This document shows positions 43,689-53,398 of a stretch of DNA of 64,000 nucleotides, piece after piece. Source of the DNA: Acidimicrobiales bacterium (GTDB lineage Bacteria > Actinomycetota > Acidimicrobiia > Acidimicrobiales > Aldehydirespiratoraceae); the NCBI GenBank assembly GCA_041394245.1, contig JAWKIR010000004.1:248001-312000 (forward strand), in the 5' to 3' direction. Position 1 is the first letter of the stretch. Each line of letters opens with the position of its first letter. Under the pieces are notes generated by a model. The model had not been told where the DNA came from. It searched no databases and saw only the letters and a list, made by a program, of their open reading frames with translations. A program made the translations under genes and the position numbers.

Positions 43689-44312
43689 ATGTCCACTTCG
43701 GCCGAGACGACCACCCCGCCCCGCGGGGCCGACGGAAAGGCGGCTCGCCGCGTCCGTGTGGTCGAGGCGGCGATGAACCTCGCCGCAGAAGGCGGCTACG
43801 AAGCGGTCCAGATGCGCGAGGTCGCCGACGCGGCCAATGTCTCGCTCGGAACGATCTATCGCTACTTCGGTGGGAAGGACGACCTGTTGCTCGCCGGACT
43901 CGCCGGGTGGGTCCATGTGCTGCGGCGCCAGATCGATCCCGACGCCGTCGGCGAGGAGTCGGCCGCCGACCGTCTTGCGAGGGTGCTCGGGCAGGCGGCG
44001 CAGGCGGCGGAAGGCGCACCCGTTCTCATGACGGCGCTCATCACCGCCCTGAGCACGACCGACCCGGAAGCCAAGCAGTACAAGCTTCACATCGAGTCAG
44101 AGGTGCGGGCGATGATCGTCAGCGCGATCGGCGACGCGCCAGGGGTCGACGCAGTCGGCATCTCGCGTGTGGTCGGTCATGTCTGGTTGTCGGCCATCAC
44201 CAGATGGGTCGGCGGCCTCGCGGAGCCGGGCAGTGTCGAGGCCGAGCTCCGCCATGCCGTGACGATGCTCATTCCGGGCGCGTCGCCCATTCCGGGCGCG
44301 TCGACCGGCTGA
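43689..44312 (+). CDS. TetR-family regulator, KstR-like
   Basis: A 207-residue TetR regulator. The DNA-binding part (residues about 20-65: VRVVEAAMNLAAEGGYEAVQMREVADAANVSLGTIYRYFGGKDDLL) and the end (VVGHVWLSAITRWVGGLAEPGSVEAELRHAVTMLIPG) both resemble mycobacterial KstR as I recall it, the repressor of cholesterol catabolism that responds to sterol acyl-CoA. This fits ipdF, SDR and ipdAB genes elsewhere in the window. It could instead govern another fatty acid regulon. ATG 43689; it reads away from the Crp-type gene and ends 15 bases from the convergent GGDEF-EAL gene. Confidence 0.78.
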   Translation: MSTSAETTTPPRGADGKAARRVRVVEAAMNLAAEGGYEAVQMREVADAANVSLGTIYRYFGGKDDLLLAGLAGWVHVLRRQIDPDAVGEESAADRLARVLGQAAQAAEGAPVLMTALITALSTTDPEAKQYKLHIESEVRAMIVSAIGDAPGVDAVGISRVVGHVWLSAITRWVGGLAEPGSVEAELRHAVTMLIPGASPIPGASTG

Positions 44313-44327
44313 CCCGACTCGGCCGGT

Positions 44328-46499
44328 TCAGTTGGCGCTGAGCGCGTGATCGAACGCGGCGGCCTCTCGCGGTTCGGAGAAGAGGAAGCCCAGCGCCTGG
44401 TCGCAGTCGAGCTCGCGGAGCACTGCGAGCTGGTCCTCCGACTCAACACCCTCGGCGATGACGATCAGGCCGAGCGCGTGCGCCAGGTCGATGATCGCCG
44501 CCACGATGGTGGCGGCAGCGTGGTCGGAGGCGAGACCCGAGACGAACGACCGGTCGATCTTCAACACGTCGAGGGGGAGGCGTTGGAGGTAGGCGAACTG
44601 TGACCAACCGGTACCGAAGTCGTCGATGCCGAGGCTGATGCCGATGCGCCGGAGCTCATCGAGCTGCTCGGTCGCCGCCTGCGCGTCGTCCATGAGCGCC
44701 GACTCGGTGATCTCCAGACAGATCTCGTCGGTCGAGATTCCCGCCGCCGCCACGGTGCGCTCGACGAACGGGACCAGATCGGGATCACCGAGCTGACGGG
44801 CCGAGAGATTGACCCAGATCCGGACCGGCTCCTGGTCGGGTGTGCGGTGGACCCGCCACAGCGAAGCCTGGCGGCACGCCTCCTGGATCACCCAGCGACC
44901 GAGGTCGACGATGATGCCGGTCTCCTCGGCCAGCGGGATGAACTCGCCGGGCGGCACCAGGCGGCCATCGGGACGCTGCCAGCGGACCAGTGCCTCGAAT
45001 CCGACGATCCGCCCCGAATCGAGGTCGAGTTCGGGCTGGTAGTGGAGCCGGAGTTCGCCATTGTGCACCGCGCGTCGCAGGGCCTCCTCGGTGTCGATGC
45101 GTTCGAGGGCGAGCGACTGGTCGGTCTCGTTGTGGATGGCGAACCGACCGCGGCCTTCGTGCTTGGCCTCGTACATCGCGGTGTCGGCATTCTCGATGAT
45201 GCGATGGGGATCCTCGGAGCCGATGGACGTCGCGATGCCGATCGATGCCCCGATCTCGATCTCGCGACCCTCGAGCACGAAGGGCTGCGCGAAGGCGTCG
45301 AGGATCCGACGGGCGACCGCGGTGGCGCCGCGGGCGCCATCCGTGCCGGCGCAGAGCATCACGAACTCGTCGCCGCCGATACGGGCGAGCGTGTCGCCGG
45401 GGCGCACGATCGCCGTGAGCCGCTCGGCGACCTTCGTGAGTGCGGTGTCGCCGACGGGATGGCCGAGCGTGTCGTTGATGGTACGGAAGCCGTCGAGGTC
45501 GATGAACAGGACACCGATCGGCTGGTTGGAACGCTCACTGATGGCGAGCGCGTGGGTCATGCGATCGAGCAGCAGGGCCCGGTTCGGCAGGCCGGTGAGC
45601 TCGTCGTGGAATGCCTGCTTGATCAGGCTCTGTTCGGTTTCGCGTTGCTCGGTGATGTCGCGACTCGACGACTGGAGCTGTCGAACGCCGCCGTCGGGCG
45701 CCAGGATCGGCGTGATCACCGACTCGAACCAGCGGAAGGAACCGTTGCGGTGGCGCAGGCGGTGGCGGAACCGGGTCGGTTCCGAGCCGCGGCGACCGGC
45801 GTCGTGGATCGCCTGGACGAGCGCGTCGCGAGTGCTGCTGTGGGCGATGTCGACCGGGTGGGTGCCGAGGAGCGCGGCGGGATCGAGATCGAGCAGTCGT
45901 CGACACGATGGCGACAGGTAGGTGAACGCGCCGCTCGGATCGTGGAGGCAGACGAGGTCGGAGGTGTGCTCGGCAACGGCTCGGAAGATGTCTTCCGCGG
46001 CCGCGAGCGCCTGGGTGGTGGCCTCGATCAGGGCATCGGTCTCGCGAGTGTCGGCGAGGCCACGCAGCTCCACGAGCAGGAGCGTCACCGAGCGGGAGTC
46101 GTCGAGGACCGGGGTGAGCGACACGCGACCGGGACGGGGTGCGGCACCACCGATGTCGATGGTTCGCTGCCCGGCGCGGCCCTCGGCGCCGGCCTCGACC
46201 AGCGGTGCCAGCGTCGACGAAGGATCGTCGTTGGCCCAGATGGGGGCGGCCCACAGGGCGCGGCCGCGAATCGAGGAACGTTCGACACCGAGCCCGTCGG
46301 TGTTGCCGTTCATGTCGAGAATGGTGCCGTCGAGGTCGACGAGCAACGCCGGACCGGACAGGCGGTCGAGCGCATCCCGAGCGGTGATCGCCCTGTTCAG
46401 ATCGTCGGTTTCCGGGTCGGTGATCCGAGCCAGACGCGCAAGCACGTCGGCGCGGGATCGGTCGCCGGTCACGGTCGCGGTTTCGCGCTCGTGGGTCAC
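44328..46499 (-). CDS. PAS-GGDEF-EAL cyclic-di-GMP enzyme (soluble)
   Basis: A 723-residue protein without membrane helices. An N-terminal PAS-like domain (about 45-150) and a second PAS (about 165-285: EHTSDLVCLHDPSGAFTYLSPSCRRLL) precede an intact diguanylate cyclase motif GGDEF at 375-379 and an intact phosphodiesterase EAL at 502-504 with DDFGTGWSQ further on. It may make or break cyclic-di-GMP in response to a PAS ligand. It is the second such protein in the window, differing from the first by lacking the membrane region. Divergent from the SDR operon across 213 bases. Confidence 0.9.
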   Translation of the reverse strand: MTHERETATVTGDRSRADVLARLARITDPETDDLNRAITARDALDRLSGPALLVDLDGTILDMNGNTDGLGVERSSIRGRALWAAPIWANDDPSSTLAPLVEAGAEGRAGQRTIDIGGAAPRPGRVSLTPVLDDSRSVTLLLVELRGLADTRETDALIEATTQALAAAEDIFRAVAEHTSDLVCLHDPSGAFTYLSPSCRRLLDLDPAALLGTHPVDIAHSSTRDALVQAIHDAGRRGSEPTRFRHRLRHRNGSFRWFESVITPILAPDGGVRQLQSSSRDITEQRETEQSLIKQAFHDELTGLPNRALLLDRMTHALAISERSNQPIGVLFIDLDGFRTINDTLGHPVGDTALTKVAERLTAIVRPGDTLARIGGDEFVMLCAGTDGARGATAVARRILDAFAQPFVLEGREIEIGASIGIATSIGSEDPHRIIENADTAMYEAKHEGRGRFAIHNETDQSLALERIDTEEALRRAVHNGELRLHYQPELDLDSGRIVGFEALVRWQRPDGRLVPPGEFIPLAEETGIIVDLGRWVIQEACRQASLWRVHRTPDQEPVRIWVNLSARQLGDPDLVPFVERTVAAAGISTDEICLEITESALMDDAQAATEQLDELRRIGISLGIDDFGTGWSQFAYLQRLPLDVLKIDRSFVSGLASDHAAATIVAAIIDLAHALGLIVIAEGVESEDQLAVLRELDCDQALGFLFSEPREAAAFDHALSAN

Positions 46500-46578
46500 G
46501 CCTTGCTCCTGCGTCGGTGGGGACTCCAGCCCGCCGCAACGCTACGCCCAGCGACCCGGTCGAGCGCGGATGCTTGTG

Positions 46579-46610
46579 ACGCGCGGTGTTGGATTCGATC
46601 ACGCGCGGTG
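46579..46610. promoter_or_regulatory. Tandem direct repeat in divergent promoter
   Basis: ACGCGCGGTG occurs at 46579-46588 and again at 46601-46610, start to start 22 bases, about two helical turns. It lies in the 213-base gap between the GGDEF-EAL gene and the SDR-ipdF operon, which is the expected place for a regulator site. Function unproven. Confidence 0.35.
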
Positions 46611-46712
46611 AGGGCGCGGCGAGGCGGTGCCGCGAACTAGGGCACGGATGTGCACCGTGGGTAGTCTCGGCGTCGCACTCGTCCCACCCAACGAACACAG
46701 GAGCACACGGCT

Positions 46713-47630
46713 GTGGCCGGATTCCTCGAAGGCAAGAACATCGCAATCACGGGCGCCGGCGCCGGCATCGGCAAGGCCATCGCCCTGGCCGCTGCGGCCG
46801 AGGGCGCCAACATCGTCGTCGCCGACTACGGCGTGTCGATGGACGGCAGTGATCCGTCGAGCGACGTCGCCGACGCGGCCGTCGCCGAGATCGAGGCCGC
46901 CGGCGGCAAGGCCGTCGCGGTCGCGGGCGACATCAGCCAGTTCGACGTCGGTGAGGCGGTGGTCGCCGCGGCCGTCGACAACTGGGGCACCATCGACGGC
47001 GTCGTCTGCCCGGCAGGTGTCCTGCGCGAGCGGATGCTCTTCAACATGAGCGAAGACGAGTGGGACCATGTCATCGCCGTGCACCTCAAGGGTCACTTCA
47101 ACATCTACCGGGCCGCGTTCGCCCGCATGCGCAAGCAGGAGACCGGCGGCTCGCTCGTCGGCTTCACCTCGGGTGCGTTCACCGCGTCGACGGCGCAGCC
47201 CAACTACTCGGCGGCCAAGGGTGGCATCGTCAGCCTCACCCGTTCGGCGGCCATGACCGCGGCGAGCATCAAGCTGCGCGGCGGACCGGCCATCAACGCC
47301 AACTGCATCGCTCCGGTCGCGAAGACCCGGATGAGCGAGAACGTGCCGTTCGAGATCGAGACGGGTGAGCCCGAAGACATCGCGCCGATGGCGATCTATC
47401 TGATGAGCGACGCCGGGCGCGAGGTCAACGCGCAGGTCTACACGGTGGTGGGTCGCCGCATCTCGGTGTGGAACCAGCCCCAGGAGCTGCGGACGATGTG
47501 GGCCGGTGGCGACCAGTGGTCCCCCGAGGAGATCGCGAAGGTGTTGCCCTCGACGGTCGGTCAGGAACCCAACCCGTTCATCGCCGACCTCGAGCGACGG
47601 ATGGCCGACATGGCGAAGAACGAGGGCTGA
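46713..47630 (+). CDS. Short-chain dehydrogenase, sterol-cluster type
   Basis: A 305-residue SDR with GAGAGIGKA (NAD loop, residues about 14-22), an AGV motif, SG...PNYSAAKG (catalytic Tyr and Lys near 170-175), and a C-terminal extension. It resembles the Rv3548c-type SDR of the mycobacterial cholesterol region, where it lies near ipdAB; the extra insert ADYGVSMDGSDPSS is a feature of that group. It would oxidise or reduce a hydroxy/oxo group on a ring-cleaved steroid acyl-CoA. GTG 46713 has AGGAG 9 bases upstream. IpdF follows after two bases. Confidence 0.8.
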   Translation: MAGFLEGKNIAITGAGAGIGKAIALAAAAEGANIVVADYGVSMDGSDPSSDVADAAVAEIEAAGGKAVAVAGDISQFDVGEAVVAAAVDNWGTIDGVVCPAGVLRERMLFNMSEDEWDHVIAVHLKGHFNIYRAAFARMRKQETGGSLVGFTSGAFTASTAQPNYSAAKGGIVSLTRSAAMTAASIKLRGGPAINANCIAPVAKTRMSENVPFEIETGEPEDIAPMAIYLMSDAGREVNAQVYTVVGRRISVWNQPQELRTMWAGGDQWSPEEIAKVLPSTVGQEPNPFIADLERRMADMAKNEG

Positions 47631-47632
47631 CG

Positions 47633-48415
47633 GTGCCATCGCTTCCCCAGGAGCCCGAGGGTCGCAACCTGCTCGCGGGCAAGCGTGTCGTGGTGACCGC
47701 GGCCGCGGGCACCGGCATCGGTTCGGCCGTTGCCAAGCGATGCCTGCTCGAAGGAGCGAGTGTCCTCATCTCCGACATCCACGAGCGACGGCTCGGCGAG
47801 ACCGCCGACCGACTCGAGGAGGAGACCGGCTCTCGGCCGCTCACCCAGATCTGCAACGTCACCGTGGAAGCCGACGTGCAGGCCCTGGTCGACGCGGCGA
47901 TCGGCGGTCTCGGCGGGATCGACGTGATGATGAACAACGCCGGACTCGGTGGCTCGGTCCGCCTCGTCGACATGACCGACGAGCAATGGAGCGCGGTACT
48001 CGGTGTCACCCTCGACGGCACGATGCGCTGCACCCGCGCCGTGCTCCGGCACATGATCGACGCCGGGATCGAGGGCGCCATCGTCAACAACGCGTCGGTG
48101 GTCGGCTGGCGGGCCCAGGACGAGCAGTGTCACTACGCCGCGGCCAAGGCCGGGGTGATGGCGCTGACCCGCTGTTCGGCGATCGAAGCGGCCGAGCACG
48201 GCATCCGGGTCAACGCGGTCGCGCCGAGCATCGCGATGCACGCGTTTCTCGCGAAGGTGAGCGACGAAGCGTTCCTCGATCAGCTCTCGCAGCGGGAAGC
48301 GTTCGGTCGCGCCGCCGAGCCGTGGGAGGTCGCGAACGTGATGGTTTTCCTCGCCAGCGACCTGGCCAGCTACATGACCGGCGAAGTGGTGTCCGTCAGC
48401 AATCAACACCCGTAG
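47633..48415 (+). CDS. ipdF: IpdF-like short-chain dehydrogenase (HIP-CoA pathway)
   Basis: A 260-residue SDR. TAAAGTGIGSAVA (residues 22-34), DIHERRLGETADRL, NNAGLGG, and the catalytic S155, Y168 and K172 in NNASVVGWRAQ and YAAAKAGVMALTRCSA are visible. The unusual TAAAGTGIGS start, HERRLGETA and the ending VVSVSNQHP closely match mycobacterial IpdF (Rv3559c) as I remember it. IpdF acts on the hydroxylated hexahydroindanone-propionyl-CoA from steroid rings C/D. GTG 47633 begins two bases after the previous stop, so the two SDRs are an operon. Confidence 0.85.
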   Translation: MPSLPQEPEGRNLLAGKRVVVTAAAGTGIGSAVAKRCLLEGASVLISDIHERRLGETADRLEEETGSRPLTQICNVTVEADVQALVDAAIGGLGGIDVMMNNAGLGGSVRLVDMTDEQWSAVLGVTLDGTMRCTRAVLRHMIDAGIEGAIVNNASVVGWRAQDEQCHYAAAKAGVMALTRCSAIEAAEHGIRVNAVAPSIAMHAFLAKVSDEAFLDQLSQREAFGRAAEPWEVANVMVFLASDLASYMTGEVVSVSNQHP

Positions 48416-48572
48416 TGGCGCTCGGTTCCGGTCGTTGCCGCAGCGAATCGGAATTCCGCGCGAAGTTCTCTCGGTGAATGCTTGCGCGTGACGCATTGCA
48501 TGCACCACAGTGCTAAACCTTGTGGCGCGAGTCACACGACCGACGTTGGTCACCCCCCTGGAGGAGTTCCCC

Positions 48573-50306
48573 ATGTTCACACGATCTTCACGCTCGAGGA
48601 TGGCGAAACTGCTCGCCGTGCTCTTGGCGTTCACCCTCTTCGCTGTCTCGTGCGGCGACGACGGCGACACCACGGCGACAGACGACGACACCGATACCGA
48701 CACCACGACACCGGACGACGGTGTGGCGCCGACGACCTCGCTCGACACTGTCGGAGAGGGTGAGGACGAGGCGACCGAGGACAGCCCCGGCGTTCGTGGC
48801 GGCACCCTGCGCGTCGCCGTCGAGGCGCCGTCGGACGGCCTGAACCCGACGGCCAACAACTTCGCGACGTCGGCCTACGTCATGGGTTACCAGATCTACG
48901 ACCCGCTCTTCTATGTCGACACCGACGGCAACTGGTTCCCCTTCCTGGCGGAATCGGCCACCCCGGTGGGCGACGGTTCCAGCTGGGACATCAAGCTGCG
49001 TGAGGGCATCACGTTCCACGACGGCACCCCGCTCAATGCCGACGCGCTGATCGCAGCGTTCGAGGCGACGCTCGCCGACCCGATCATCTCCCTCGCGGTG
49101 GTGCCGAGCTATCCGGCCGAGAACCGTCAGGAGAAGCTCGACGAATACACCGTCCGCTACAACCTGATCCGGCCCAGCCAGCACTTCCCGGTCAACCTGA
49201 CGAGTCAGCTCGGCTTCATCCCGTCGCCCGACTATCTCGCAGCGGCTGCGGACGATCCGGCTCTCGACCAGATGCCGATCGGCACCGGCCCGTTCAAGGT
49301 CGTCGAGCGCGAGCAGGGCGTCCGCACGCTCCTCGAGCGCAACGAGGACTACTGGCAGGGCACCGACGACATCTATCTCGACGCGATCGAGGTCTTCCCG
49401 ATCACCGACACCGTGATCGCCGCGGAGCGGGTCGGACGTGGTGAGCTCGACCTGATCATCACCAGCAACCCCGAGGCCCAGCTGACGCTCGAAGACCTCG
49501 GCGTTCCCTTCACGTCGAACCTGCTCGGCGCCGAGGACGACATCATGATGAACACGTCGAAGCCGCCCTTCGACGACATCCGGGTCCGTCAGGCGCTCAC
49601 CTACGCGACCGATCGCCAGACCTACGCCGACGTGATCGCCCAGGGCACCAAGCCAATGGCCGAGACCATGTTCCACCCCGACCTCAAGTGGAACAATCCC
49701 GACATCCAGCAGGTGACCGACAGCCCTGAGCTCGCCGCACCGCTGATCGCCGAGTACTGCGCCGAGGTGCCCGAGAGCTGCACCAACGGCAAGGTCAACA
49801 TGGAGCTGCAGTACTCGGGTCCGTCGGTCACCCAGACGCTGATCATGGACATCCTGGTCAACGGTTGGGAGGACTACTTCAACATCACCCGCGAGGAACT
49901 CCTCCAGACCGACCACATCACCGATGTCGCCTTCGGCAACTACGACGTGGTCATCTGGCGCCAGTTCGGTCAGATCGAGCCCGACAACGAGGTCGTCTGG
50001 CTCGAGTGCGCGACCGCGAGTTCGGCCATCGCGCTGAACTGGGTCCGGGTGTGCGACCCGGCCCGCGACGAGTTGTTGTACGAGCAGCGGGCCACCACCG
50101 ACGAGGCCCGCCGGATCGAGATCTGGAAGGAGATCCAGCAGAACATGTTCGACACCTACTCGTACATCTTCACCTTCCACTCCAACTGGGTCCTCGGGTA
50201 CAACGACAACGTCAAGAACATCTGTGGCACCACCGGACCCGACGGTGAGGACGTCGTCTGCAACAGCGACGGTTCGATCTTCCTGCACAACGCGTGGATC
50301 GAGTAG
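48573..50306 (+). CDS. ABC importer substrate-binding lipoprotein (dipeptide/oligopeptide type)
   Basis: A 577-residue SBP_bac_5 protein. A lipobox LFAVSC with the lipid-accepting Cys27 follows a basic, hydrophobic leader; then an acidic, Thr-rich linker (DDGDTTATDDDTDTDTTT) and the binding domain from about residue 75 (GGTLRVAVEAPSDGLNP; WDIKLREGITFHDGTPLNADA; TGPFKVVERE). It would capture a peptide or other solute outside the membrane. ATG 48573 has GGAGGAG eight bases upstream. It starts the five-gene transporter operon; a 157-base gap separates it from ipdF. Confidence 0.9.
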   Translation: MFTRSSRSRMAKLLAVLLAFTLFAVSCGDDGDTTATDDDTDTDTTTPDDGVAPTTSLDTVGEGEDEATEDSPGVRGGTLRVAVEAPSDGLNPTANNFATSAYVMGYQIYDPLFYVDTDGNWFPFLAESATPVGDGSSWDIKLREGITFHDGTPLNADALIAAFEATLADPIISLAVVPSYPAENRQEKLDEYTVRYNLIRPSQHFPVNLTSQLGFIPSPDYLAAAADDPALDQMPIGTGPFKVVEREQGVRTLLERNEDYWQGTDDIYLDAIEVFPITDTVIAAERVGRGELDLIITSNPEAQLTLEDLGVPFTSNLLGAEDDIMMNTSKPPFDDIRVRQALTYATDRQTYADVIAQGTKPMAETMFHPDLKWNNPDIQQVTDSPELAAPLIAEYCAEVPESCTNGKVNMELQYSGPSVTQTLIMDILVNGWEDYFNITREELLQTDHITDVAFGNYDVVIWRQFGQIEPDNEVVWLECATASSAIALNWVRVCDPARDELLYEQRATTDEARRIEIWKEIQQNMFDTYSYIFTFHSNWVLGYNDNVKNICGTTGPDGEDVVCNSDGSIFLHNAWIE

Positions 50307-50375
50307 ACGACGGCAGTATCTGACCGAACGACGAGCAACGAGGACCAGTTGATGCACGAGGGACGTCCCAAGTAG

Positions 50376-51380
50376 ATGCGCAGTTTCATCCTGCGCCGCG
50401 TGCTGCAACTGGTTCTCGTGCTCGTCGCGGTCACGTTCGCGACGTTCGCGTCGCTCAACGTCATCGGTGATCCGCTGGAGAACCTGGTCGGTCCGATCAT
50501 CGCCGGCACCGACTGCGACGCCGTCGATCGCGGGGAGATCCCCGACGCGAGCTCGACGGGTGGTGGTCGTACGGACTGCGAGATCATCCGGGAGGCCGAG
50601 GCCGAGTACAACCTCGACAAGTCGATCCCAGTCCGCTACGGGATCTGGGCCGGCGAGATGCTTCGGGGCGACTTCGGGCGGTCGTTGATCACCGGCGTCG
50701 AGACGAAGCAGCTGGTCACCGACCGCCTGCCCCAGACCCTCAAGCTCGTCGTGTTCTCCCAGATCATCGCCCTGGGGATCGCCATTCCGTGGGGCGTGGC
50801 GACGGCGCGACGGGCCAACCGTGGATTCGACCGGGCCAGCACGATCGGCTCGTTCGGGTTGCTCTCGATCCCCAACTTCGCCCTCGGGGTGATCCTGTTG
50901 TGGCTGTTCGCGCTCCGATGGGAGTTCTTCCCGGCCGGCTACGACGACGACAGTTGGAGCCAGGAGCTGAAGTCGTTGACCCTGCCTGCGCTCACACTGG
51001 GACTGGGCCTGGCCGCCACCTACCAGCGCTTGTTGCGCACCGATCTGATCACGACGCTGCAGGACGACTTCGTCCACATGGCCCGGGCCAAGGGCATGCC
51101 CACCAACTGGATCATGTACCGTCACGCCCTGCGGCCGTCGCTGTTCTCGGTGGTCACCGTCTTCGGCGTCAACACCGGCGCCCTGATCGGCGGCTCGCTC
51201 GTGATCGAGCAGATCTTCTTCATCCCCGGCGTCGGCGCAGCCATCGTCGAAGCGGTGCTGCGCCAGGACCAGCCCGTCGTCGTCGTCCTCGTCGCCCTGG
51301 TCGCCGTGGCCTTCGTCGTGATCAACTTCTTCGTCGACCTCTTCTACGGCTGGCTCGACCCGCGGGTGCGCGCGGGATGA
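50376..51380 (+). CDS. ABC importer permease (DppB type)
   Basis: A 334-residue inner-membrane protein with about six helices. The first helix (RRVLQLVLVLVAVTFATFASL) and the EAA loop DDFVHMARAKGMPTNWIMYRHALRPSL, which contacts the ATPase, are typical of DppB/OppB. A periplasmic insert between helix 1 and 2 (residues about 28-75) is rich in charged residues. It belongs to the transporter operon with the binding protein 69 bases upstream and the second permease 52 bases downstream. Confidence 0.92.
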   Translation: MRSFILRRVLQLVLVLVAVTFATFASLNVIGDPLENLVGPIIAGTDCDAVDRGEIPDASSTGGGRTDCEIIREAEAEYNLDKSIPVRYGIWAGEMLRGDFGRSLITGVETKQLVTDRLPQTLKLVVFSQIIALGIAIPWGVATARRANRGFDRASTIGSFGLLSIPNFALGVILLWLFALRWEFFPAGYDDDSWSQELKSLTLPALTLGLGLAATYQRLLRTDLITTLQDDFVHMARAKGMPTNWIMYRHALRPSLFSVVTVFGVNTGALIGGSLVIEQIFFIPGVGAAIVEAVLRQDQPVVVVLVALVAVAFVVINFFVDLFYGWLDPRVRAG

Positions 51381-51432
51381 CGAACATGCACATCGGACGG
51401 GGTGCGGCCCCAACGACGACAGCGAGGATCCG

Positions 51433-52329
51433 GTGACCGACACCATCGATGCGACAGCGGGGGGAATCCTCGAGGATCCGCTCCCCGCCGACGCGGTGAA
51501 AAAGTCCCTCGGGTGGGGGTTCTGGCTGTGCATCGGCTGGCTCGCCGGACTGGCGCTGGTCGCCCTTCTCGCGCCGATCCTGCCGATCGACGACCCGACC
51601 GATTTCGGCGCCGGCCCCAACAGCGAGGGCCCCTCCTGGGCGCACTGGTTCGGCACCGACAAGGGTGGACGCGACGTCTTCGCCCGAGCAGTGTGGGGAG
51701 CCCGTATCTCGCTCGTGGTCGGCGCCTTCGCCATCGGTTTCGGGCTCCTCGTCGGCGGTTCGCTCGGGATGCTGGCCGGCTATCTCCGCGGGTGGGTCGA
51801 CCAGCTCATCAGCTTCATCTTCTTCACGGTCCTCTCCTTCCCCGCCCTTGTCCTCGCCATCCTGATCGTCACCTCGACCGAGCGCAGCCTGACGACGGTG
51901 TCGCTCACCCTCGGCATCCTCGCCGTTGCCCCGGTCGGTCGGTTGGCGCGTGCCCAGACCCTGGTGTTCGCCGAGCGCGAGTTCGTCCAGGCGTCGCGGG
52001 TGATCGGCGCCAAGAACGGTCGCATCATCGTGCGGGAGCTCCTCCCCAACGTGTTGATCCCGATGGGTGCCCTCGGCCTGCTCGGCATGGGCATCGCGAT
52101 CGTCGCCGAAGGTGGACTCGCCTTCCTCGGCCTGTCGGTTGCCGGTGAGGACGCCAGCGGGCTCAGCTGGGGCAAGCTGATCAACGAGTCGCGGAGCATC
52201 CGCGACCTGCAGAACATCCCCCACGTGGCGTTCGCGATCATCGGAGTGATGTTCTTGACCATCCTGGCGCTGAACTTCGCGGGCGACCGGATACGGGAAT
52301 ACACCGACGTGCGCGAGACGGCGTTCTAG
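51433..52329 (+). CDS. ABC importer permease (DppC type)
   Basis: A 298-residue permease with an N-terminal cytoplasmic stretch and about six helices. HWFGTDKGGRDVFARAVWGARISLVVG (residues about 70-96) is the DppC/OppC family signature, and the EAA loop is REFVQASRVIGAKNGRIIVRELLPN. GTG 51433 is used; ATCCG upstream offers only a weak ribosome-binding site. It is followed by the ATPase gene after seven bases. Confidence 0.92.
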   Translation: MTDTIDATAGGILEDPLPADAVKKSLGWGFWLCIGWLAGLALVALLAPILPIDDPTDFGAGPNSEGPSWAHWFGTDKGGRDVFARAVWGARISLVVGAFAIGFGLLVGGSLGMLAGYLRGWVDQLISFIFFTVLSFPALVLAILIVTSTERSLTTVSLTLGILAVAPVGRLARAQTLVFAEREFVQASRVIGAKNGRIIVRELLPNVLIPMGALGLLGMGIAIVAEGGLAFLGLSVAGEDASGLSWGKLINESRSIRDLQNIPHVAFAIIGVMFLTILALNFAGDRIREYTDVRETAF

Positions 52330-52336
52330 GAGCACC

Positions 52337-53398
52337 ATGTCGGAACCACAGCTCGTCGTCCGTGATCTCACCGTCCGCTTCCCGACCACCCGCGGGGTGG
52401 TCCAGGCCCTCAACGGCGTCAACCTCGAACTCGAGAAGGGCCAGATGCTCGGCATCGTCGGCGAGTCGGGGTCGGGCAAGTCGGTGACGGCGAAGACGCT
52501 CATGAACCTCCTTCCCCGCACTGCCGAGGTCGAGGGCGAGGTGCGCTTCGAGGGCAAGGACGTGCGCGAACTGGCAGCCAAGCGCCAGGAGCACTTCTGG
52601 GGCGTCGAGATGACGATGGTCTTCCAGGACCCGATGACCTCACTCAACCCGGTCAAGCGGTGTGGCGAACAGATCGCCGAGACGCTGCGCTACCACCTGG
52701 GTCACAGCAAGAAGGAGGCGCTGGCCGAAGCCGAGGATCTGCTCGGCCAGGTCGGGGTACCCGAACCCTCCAAGCGGATCCACCAGTATCCGCACGAACT
52801 CTCGGGCGGTCTCCGTCAGCGCGTGGTCATCGCGATGGCGTTGGCGTGCCAGCCCAAGCTCCTCATCGCCGACGAGCCGACCACCGCGGTCGACGTGACG
52901 GTTCAGCGGCGCCTGCTCAACCTGCTCGACCGGCTTCGCGAAGAGCGGGGCATGTCGATGATCCTCATCACCCACGACCTCGGCGTGGCCCGTGGTCGCT
53001 GCGACGAGGTGGCGGTCATGTATGCCGGCCGCATCGTCGAACGCTCCAAGACCGAGACCTTGTTCAGCGACTCACGCCATCCCTACACCGATGCGCTGCT
53101 CCGCACGATTCCCCGTGTCGACCAGCCGAGCCACACCCGGCTCGAGCCGATCCCCGGTCGACCGCCCGAACTCATCAACCCGCCCGTGCAGTGCGCCTAC
53201 GCACCGCGATGCCGGTTCGCCCAGCCCGACTGCCTGGAGGCGATCCCCGAGATCCAGGGGGTCAAGGGAATGCACGAGTTCGCCTGCTTCCATCCGGCCA
53301 ACACCGACCGCGGCCGCGAGGCGCTCGCCGCCAATGTCGCAGCCGGACAAACGGCCACCGGGCTTCCCATCACCGGCTACGCCGGAGGAGGATCCTGA
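52337..53398 (+). CDS. ABC importer ATPase (DppD type)
   Basis: A 353-residue ATPase. Walker A is GESGSGKS (residues about 42-49), the Q-loop is FQDPMTSLNP, the signature is ELSGGLRQRV, Walker B is LLIADEPT and the switch His is in ITHDLG. The C-terminal oligopeptide domain has NPPVQCAYAPRCRFAQPDC, the usual iron-sulfur-like cysteine cluster of this subfamily. It powers the same importer as the next gene, whose ATG overlaps its stop by one base. Confidence 0.93.
   Translation: MSEPQLVVRDLTVRFPTTRGVVQALNGVNLELEKGQMLGIVGESGSGKSVTAKTLMNLLPRTAEVEGEVRFEGKDVRELAAKRQEHFWGVEMTMVFQDPMTSLNPVKRCGEQIAETLRYHLGHSKKEALAEAEDLLGQVGVPEPSKRIHQYPHELSGGLRQRVVIAMALACQPKLLIADEPTTAVDVTVQRRLLNLLDRLREERGMSMILITHDLGVARGRCDEVAVMYAGRIVERSKTETLFSDSRHPYTDALLRTIPRVDQPSHTRLEPIPGRPPELINPPVQCAYAPRCRFAQPDCLEAIPEIQGVKGMHEFACFHPANTDRGREALAANVAAGQTATGLPITGYAGGGS

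Noticed and set aside
48416..48572. Sigma-70 promoter before the ABC importer
   Set aside because: TTGCGC and TTGCAT occur, but no -10-like hexamer at proper spacing; not called as a promoter.
48588..51734. Very long open frame of more than 1000 codons on the minus strand
   Set aside because: It lies antisense to the ABC importer genes, is rich in Arg/Asp/Val repeats, and has no domain; it is a shadow of GC-rich codon usage.
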